The notes under the pieces are model-generated. The model ran no database searches. It was given only the letters and a program-made list of their open reading frames with translations, and was not told where the DNA came from. From Clostridiales bacterium (GTDB lineage Bacteria; Bacillota; Clostridia; Christensenellales; CAG-138), in assembly GCA_024698505.1 (NCBI GenBank), contig JAILRE010000062.1, forward strand, positions 1 to 35,209: a stretch of 35,209 nucleotides of DNA, in the 5' to 3' direction. Below are positions 31,803 to 35,209 of this stretch, in pieces. A program made the position numbers and the translations under genes. Within the stretch, counting starts at the first letter, position 1. Each line of letters opens with the position of its first letter.

Positions 31803-31837
31803 GAACGAATTAAACTATTAAGGATCGATCCCTTTTA

Positions 31838-31866
31838 TTGACTAACCCCATCCTTTTTGTTATTAT
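31838..31866 (+). promoter_or_regulatory. promoter of the lgt-like gene
   Basis: TTGACT (31838-31843), 17-base spacer, TATTAT (31861-31866). Confidence 0.75.
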
Positions 31867-31897
31867 ACTAACTGCAACCGAAAGGAGTTGATACCCT

Positions 31898-32731
31898 TTG
31901 TTACCCTACCTTCATATAGGCAAGCTCCAGATACCCATGTACGGGCTCTGCATGGCCACGGCGATGCTCGTCGCGGTGTTCCTCTCCTATTTCAGGACGA
32001 GGAGGCGCGGCGAGGATTCCGATAAGCTTCTTACGATCGCCCTGTTTGCGATAGTTTTCGGCATAATCGGCGCAAAGCTGCTCTATTTCTTCGTCACCTA
32101 TACCTGGCAGGAGTTCGTCGATCTGGTCAAGGCCAACGGCATACTCTACCTCATGGAGGGCGGGCTCGTGTTCTACGGCGGGCTGATAGGCGGCCTTATC
32201 GGCGCTTACGTCGGCTCCCTCATAGTAAGGGAAAAGCTGCACGTCTATTCCGATCCCGTCGTTCCGACGCTGCCCCTCGCCCACGCGATAGGCCGCATGG
32301 GCTGCTTCTGCTCGGGCTGCTGCTACGGCAGGGCGACGGATTCGTGGATAGGCATGACCTTCCCCAATTCCATAACCGGGCTCGCGCCGAACGTCCGTGT
32401 GATACCCACCCAGCTCATCGAGGCGGGTATCAACATCCTGATATTCGTGTTCCTTCTCATATTCACGGCAAAGCGGCGCAAGGGCTATACGACGCTCTTC
32501 GTCTACGTGATGCTCTACGGCGTTATGCGCTTCCTGCTGGAGTTCCTCCGCGGAGACGATATCAGGGGCTTCCTCCTCGGCCTTTCGACCTCCCAGTGGA
32601 TAAGCATAGGGCTGATAGTCCTCGGGGCGGTCGGCCTCATACTGACCTGCTGCGCGGGCGGGAAAAGGGACGCGAAGCTGCCTCCCGATAAGGAAATCAA
32701 CGCCGCCCAAAAAGGCGCCGCCGCCGAATAA
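31898..32731 (+). CDS. Lgt-family (prolipoprotein diacylglyceryl transferase-like) membrane protein
   Basis: 277 residues, seven predicted membrane helices, TTG start with AAAGGAG about 11 bases upstream. The Lgt signatures are visible: IPMYGLCMA at the N-terminus, GGLVFYGGLIGG (88-99), and the motif H129-A-I-G-R133-M-G-C136-F-C138-S-G-C141-C142-Y-G. In classical Lgt this is G-R-x-G-N-F-x-N-G-E, with Asn and Glu; here both are Cys. Lgt transfers diacylglycerol from phosphatidylglycerol to the lipobox Cys. This Cys-rich variant is seen in some Firmicutes Lgt-like proteins, and it is uncertain whether it does the same reaction. The window encodes lipoproteins that need an Lgt. Confidence 0.85.
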   Translation: MLPYLHIGKLQIPMYGLCMATAMLVAVFLSYFRTRRRGEDSDKLLTIALFAIVFGIIGAKLLYFFVTYTWQEFVDLVKANGILYLMEGGLVFYGGLIGGLIGAYVGSLIVREKLHVYSDPVVPTLPLAHAIGRMGCFCSGCCYGRATDSWIGMTFPNSITGLAPNVRVIPTQLIEAGINILIFVFLLIFTAKRRKGYTTLFVYVMLYGVMRFLLEFLRGDDIRGFLLGLSTSQWISIGLIVLGAVGLILTCCAGGKRDAKLPPDKEINAAQKGAAAE

Positions 32732-32740
32732 AGCGCGGTT

Positions 32741-32787
32741 TTTGCCGGCATTTGCCGAAGGATGGTATTACCGATATGCGTTTGCCG
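32741..32787. repeat. phased TTTGCCG heptamers upstream of dnaA
   Basis: TTTGCCG occurs at 32741, 32751 and 32781, that is at spacings of 10 and 30 bases (helical phasing). The 246-base gap between the lgt-like gene and dnaA has no other repeats and no TTATCCACA-type DnaA box. Confidence 0.4.
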
Positions 32788-32873
32788 CCGGATATTTAAA
32801 AATTCCTTTTCGGCGGGCCACAATATCTTGTATTCGGGAGCCGATACTTAATACAACGCGGGGAAATTTCGGG

Positions 32874-32902
32874 TTGAATCCGCCCTTGATTTTTGATATC
32901 AT
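32874..32902 (+). promoter_or_regulatory. dnaA promoter
   Basis: TTGAAT (32874-32879), 17-base spacer, TATCAT (32897-32902). Start predicted near 32909, at the left arm of the following hairpin. Confidence 0.65.
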
Positions 32903-32908
32903 AGCTGT

Positions 32909-32941
32909 GGGAACAGGAGCATAGCTTCCCGTTCCCTTTTT
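32909..32941 (+). terminator. terminator-like hairpin in the dnaA leader
   Basis: GGGAAC (32909-32914) pairs with GTTCCC (32931-32936), with inner pairs (GGAG with CTTCC), then TTTTT. It may end transcription from the lgt-like gene, or attenuate dnaA from the promoter just upstream. Confidence 0.6.
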
Positions 32942-32977
32942 ATCCCGAGTTCGCATCGGTCAATTCATGGGGGAATT

Positions 32978-34318
32978 ATGGTTTCAGCACAGGTCGTCTG
33001 GTCGAAGGCGCTTCCCGTTCTTCAGGAGGAAATGACTCCGACAAGCTACAAGACGTGGGTCAAGGATATAAGGCCCATTTCGATAGAGGGCAGCACTCTC
33101 ATTCTGATGGCGCAGAATGAGCTTTATCTCAAAACACTTCGCCAGTTCTACACGAATATCGTCACCGAATGCGTCAACAGGGCGAACGGCTCCAACTATG
33201 CGGTGAGCTTCATCGTAAAGGAGGATGCGGAGCCCTCCGTTTCCGTTCCCGTGCAGGGCGCCAAGGAGCAGGGCGTTTTCTACGGCGTGCAGTCGAAGTA
33301 CACCTTCGACACCTTCGTGACGGGCGAATCGAACCGTTTCGCGCACGCGGCGGCCGTCGCCGTTGCAGATAACCCCGCCTCCGCCTACAACCCCCTCTAT
33401 ATCTACGGCGGCTCGGGCCTCGGCAAGACGCATATCCTCCACGCGATAGGCAATTACGTGCATGAGCTCCATCCCGAGTTCAACATCTGCTTCGTCTCGA
33501 GCGAGGATTTTACGAACGACGTCATCGCCGCCATCAAGTACGACACGCGTGAGGAGCTGCGCCGCAAGTACCGCAACCTGGATCTGCTGCTCGTGGACGA
33601 TATCCAGTTCATCGGCGGCAAGGAAGCGACCGAGATGGAGTTCTTCAACACCTTCAACGCGCTCCATAATTCCAACAAGCAGATAGTCATAACCTCCGAT
33701 AAATCCCCCAAGGAGCTCCCGCTCCTGCAGGACAGGCTGAAGACGCGCTTCACCTGGGGCATCACGGCGGATATAAAGCCCCCCGAGGTAGAGACGAGGG
33801 TCGCCATATTGAAGAGCAAGGCCGAGAGGGACAATATCGACATCACGAACGACGCCCTCCTCTACATGGCCGAGCAGTACAGCGCGAACGTCAGGGAGCT
33901 GGAATGCTGCTATAACCGCGTCGTGCTCTACGCCGATTTCTCCAAGCGCGCGACGATCGACCGCGCCTTCGTGGAATCCATACTGAAGGATTACGTTTCC
34001 TCTGAAGGCAAGCACATGGTCACGCCCGAGCTCATAAAGCAGGTCACGGCCGATTATTTCGGCGTCACGGTGGACGAGCTCGTTTCGACGAGGCGTGAGA
34101 AGCGCATCGCCATCCCCCGGCACGTTGCGATGTATCTCTGCAGGACGCTGACGAACACCTCCTATCCCGATATCGGCAAGGCGTTCGGCGGCAAGCATTA
34201 TTCGACGGTCATGTACTCCTGCGACCAGATCGCGAGCGAGATCGGCCAAAAGCTCGACATCTCCACCGCGATCGACGATATCACCAACAGGCTCACGAAC
34301 GATCTGACCGTATCCTGA
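32978..34318 (+). CDS. dnaA: chromosomal replication initiator DnaA
   Basis: 446 residues. Domain I (about 1-80) has the W-x-x-x-L...Y-x-x-W opening for helicase loading; domain II is short (about 81-105); the AAA+ domain III has Walker A GGSGLGKT (144-151) and Walker B LLVDDIQFIGG; domain IV (about 350-446) ends with the DNA-binding signature GGKHYSTVMYS. DnaA opens the origin by binding DnaA boxes with ATP. Usually dnaN and recF follow; here tRNA genes do. A GGGGG site lies before the ATG. No DnaA-box cluster is visible on either side, so the origin is probably elsewhere. Confidence 0.96.
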   Translation: MVSAQVVWSKALPVLQEEMTPTSYKTWVKDIRPISIEGSTLILMAQNELYLKTLRQFYTNIVTECVNRANGSNYAVSFIVKEDAEPSVSVPVQGAKEQGVFYGVQSKYTFDTFVTGESNRFAHAAAVAVADNPASAYNPLYIYGGSGLGKTHILHAIGNYVHELHPEFNICFVSSEDFTNDVIAAIKYDTREELRRKYRNLDLLLVDDIQFIGGKEATEMEFFNTFNALHNSNKQIVITSDKSPKELPLLQDRLKTRFTWGITADIKPPEVETRVAILKSKAERDNIDITNDALLYMAEQYSANVRELECCYNRVVLYADFSKRATIDRAFVESILKDYVSSEGKHMVTPELIKQVTADYFGVTVDELVSTRREKRIAIPRHVAMYLCRTLTNTSYPDIGKAFGGKHYSTVMYSCDQIASEIGQKLDISTAIDDITNRLTNDLTVS

Positions 34319-34376
34319 CGAAGCATCATCAGGCGGCTGCCCGAATAATATTTTTTGAAAAATACGATTTTGGGTA

Positions 34377-34405
34377 TTGACAATAATCTCGCGTTCGTGT
34401 AGAAT
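34377..34405 (+). promoter_or_regulatory. tRNA operon promoter
   Basis: Perfect TTGACA (34377-34382), 17-base spacer, TAGAAT (34400-34405), then 27 bases to the first tRNA. A strong stable-RNA promoter. Confidence 0.85.
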
Positions 34406-34432
34406 ATTCAAGCCGTCGAAAAGCGGCGCTTT

Positions 34433-34508
34433 GGAAGCATAGCTCAGCTGGGAGAGCATCTGCCTTACAAGCAGAGGGTCATAGGTTCGAGCCCTATTGT
34501 TTCCACCA
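34433..34508 (+). tRNA. tRNA-Val (anticodon TAC)
   Basis: A 76-base cloverleaf with encoded CCA. Acceptor GGAAGCA with TGTTTCC, anticodon stem TCTGC/GCAGA and loop CTTACAA, T-arm ATAGG-TTCGAGC-CCTAT. All stems pair. Confidence 0.97.
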
Positions 34509-34511
34509 TAC

Positions 34512-34588
34512 GGCCCGGTAGTTCAGCAGGTTAGAATGCCAGCCTGTCACGCTGGAGGTCAGGGGTTCGAGCCCCCTTCGGGTCGCCA
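34512..34588 (+). tRNA. tRNA-Asp (anticodon GTC)
   Basis: 77 bases with encoded CCA. Acceptor GGCCCGG with TCGGGTC, discriminator G, anticodon loop CTGTCAC between CCAGC and GCTGG. Confidence 0.97.
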
Positions 34589-34593
34589 TATTT

Positions 34594-34669
34594 GCCTCGG
34601 TAGCTCAGTAGGTAGAGCAGGGGACTGAAAAGCCCCGTGTCGGTGCTTCAACTCCACTCTGAGGCACCA
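34594..34669 (+). tRNA. tRNA-Phe (anticodon GAA) with two stem mismatches
   Basis: 76 bases with encoded CCA. Acceptor GCCTCGG/CTGAGGC, anticodon loop CTGAAAA. Two positions fail to pair: the last pair of the anticodon stem (A31 with G39) and the normally invariant G53-C61 pair of the T-stem, here C53 opposite C61. The T-loop itself, TTCAACT, is normal. Confidence 0.9.
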
Positions 34670-34672
34670 TTT

Positions 34673-34748
34673 GCGGGTTTAGCTCATTTGGTAGAGCGCC
34701 ACCTTGCCAAGGTGGAGGTAGCGAGTTCGAATCTCGTAACCCGCTCCA
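34673..34748 (+). tRNA. tRNA-Gly (anticodon GCC), copy 1
   Basis: 76 bases with encoded CCA. Acceptor GCGGGTT/AACCCGC, anticodon loop TTGCCAA between CCACC and GGTGG, T-arm GCGAG-TTCGAAT-CTCGT. Confidence 0.97.
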
Positions 34749-34779
34749 TTATTTTCATAATGCCTTGCAAAAGGCACAC

Positions 34780-34855
34780 GCGGGTTTAGCTCATTTGGTA
34801 GAGCGCCACCTTGCCAAGGTGGAGGTAGCGAGTTCGAATCTCGTAACCCGCTCCA
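34780..34855 (+). tRNA. tRNA-Gly (anticodon GCC), copy 2
   Basis: Identical in all 76 bases to the copy ending at 34748 and separated from it by 31 bases. A tandem duplication in the same operon. Confidence 0.97.
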
Positions 34856-34863
34856 TTTTTTGT

Positions 34864-34900
34864 CCGGCGTATCAAGACTTTTTTGATACACCGGTTTTTT
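34864..34900 (+). terminator. terminator of the tRNA operon
   Basis: CCGGCGTATCAA (34864-34875) pairs with TTGATACACCGG (34883-34894) with one C-A mismatch, 7-base loop, followed by six T. Confidence 0.88.
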
Positions 34901-34917
34901 CTGCTCAGATTGGAAAG

Positions 34918-34954
34918 ATCGACGGCTGCGCATTGTCTTCGCGCAGCCGTCGAT
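34918..34954. terminator. 14-bp hairpin between tRNA operon and the edge gene
   Basis: A perfect 14-bp stem (34918-34931 with 34941-34954; ATCGACGGCTGCGC and its complement) with a 9-base loop. The T-run is weak on both strands. It lies 33 bases past the stop of the minus-strand edge gene, which it probably terminates. Confidence 0.6.
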
Positions 34955-34987
34955 TTGCATATTACAAAGTATGATGCGGAAGGATCC

Positions 34988-35209
34988 TCACCAGTTGTGG
35001 GCCAGATCAGCCAGAATCTGGAACGCGGAAGCACCCCAACTGCCGGAAAAACCGCCTCTGACTCCATAATAAGAGGAGCCGCCCATCTTGACGCCGTCGC
35101 AGAAACGCTTCGCCAGCTTTTTCGCCAATTCTTTTTCTCCCGCGTCAAAGAGTCCCGTGATGATCATCAGGTTGTCGGATGCCCCGACAAAGGCGTTGCC
35201 GAAACTGGA
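34988..35209 (-). CDS. C-terminus of a truncated gene, possibly an (alpha/alpha)6 glycosidase
   Basis: Only the last 73 codons are in the window; the 5' end lies beyond base 35209. The translated end reads SSFGNAFVGASDNLMIITGL, then LFDAGEKELAKKLAKRF and ending WGASAFQILADLAHNW. The alternating helices, with a closing W-(G/S)-A-S-A-x-Q motif, resemble the last hairpins of six-hairpin glycosidases (GH63-like or related). That is a pattern inference only. The longer minus-strand frame here (to about 35148) is a shadow in another phase. Confidence 0.6.
   Translation of the reverse strand, partial: SSFGNAFVGASDNLMIITGLFDAGEKELAKKLAKRFCDGVKMGGSSYYGVRGGFSGSWGASAFQILADLAHNW

Noticed and set aside
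31601-31897. Possible CRISPR or riboswitch in the 297-base gap
   Set aside because: The hairpins differ from each other and are not regularly spaced repeats, and none matches a riboswitch core that I recognise.
32785-32816. CCGCCG/CGGCGG inverted repeat upstream of dnaA as a terminator
   Set aside because: The 6-bp stem has a 20-base AT-rich loop and no T-run.
32984-34459. 491-codon antisense frame over dnaA
   Set aside because: Shadow of dnaA; no conserved motif, and its 5' part would run through a tRNA gene.
34679-34960. Short proteins encoded antisense to the tRNA-Gly genes
   Set aside because: They contain the well-known spurious peptide translated from the reverse of tRNA genes.

Overview
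The window looks like chromosome of a GC-rich member of class Clostridia (Bacillota), probably an uncultured gut lineage. Supporting signs are strong Shine-Dalgarno sites, TTG and GTG starts (addB, the lgt-like gene, the second feoA), sigma-A promoters of TTGACA-N17-TATAAT type, AddB rather than RecBCD, ThyX instead of ThyA, a zinc-type L31, a FeoA-FeoA-FeoB-Cys-rich-peptide iron operon and tRNA genes that encode CCA. Most genes are clearly GC-rich, and this produces very long but meaningless antisense reading frames. Two patches (about 1655-2527 and about 29050-29940) are visibly AT-richer and may be acquired.

Layout. 1-5.8 kb, minus strand: a membrane protein, a small ORF, an AT-rich DUF4259-like gene, a lipoprotein with YD-like repeats, a DUF3592-type membrane protein and a stand-alone carbamate kinase. 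5.9-7.0 kb: dCMP deaminase and ThyX, which together carry dCMP to dUMP to dTMP. 7.1-12.5 kb, plus strand: a GH25 lysozyme without a signal peptide, a membrane protein fused to a degenerate E2/CAT-type acyltransferase domain, a secreted or membrane hypothetical, and an ECF sigma factor overlapping a probable anti-sigma/sensor gene. 12.5-14.2 kb, minus strand: rpmE, nadE and a histidine phosphatase. 14.4-15.0 kb: ThpR.

15.0-18.9 kb is the best-resolved regulatory unit. A short DtxR-family repressor is divergent from feoA-feoA-feoB-Cys-rich peptide. Palindromes of the form TTAG-N6-CTAA lie inside the feoA promoter spacer, just after the start site, just before the feoA ribosome site, and before feoB. 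FeoB carries an acidic insertion of about 100 residues in its predicted extracellular loop. 19.0-23.0 kb, minus strand: ychF, a flavin reductase, a Na/phosphate cotransporter and a SpoU-type RNA methyltransferase, apparently one operon. 23.1-27.1 kb: an NlpC/P60 hydrolase and addB, with no addA next to them. 27.2-30.2 kb: a secreted DNRLRE protein ending in a CHAT/caspase-like His-Cys domain, followed after one base by a lipoprotein. 30.4-34.3 kb: a CofE-like glutamate ligase, an Lgt-family protein with an unusual Cys-rich active-site motif, and dnaA without dnaN. 34.4-34.9 kb: a tRNA operon (Val, Asp, Phe, Gly, Gly) with its own strong promoter and terminator. The right edge cuts a minus-strand gene of which only the C-terminus is present.

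The strongest candidates for something new are the DNRLRE-CHAT protein with its lipoprotein partner, the feo operator array with its short repressor and modified FeoB, and the acyltransferase-like membrane protein that has lost its catalytic His and appears to be expressed from a leaderless mRNA. All functional calls come from reading the sequence alone; no database search was run.
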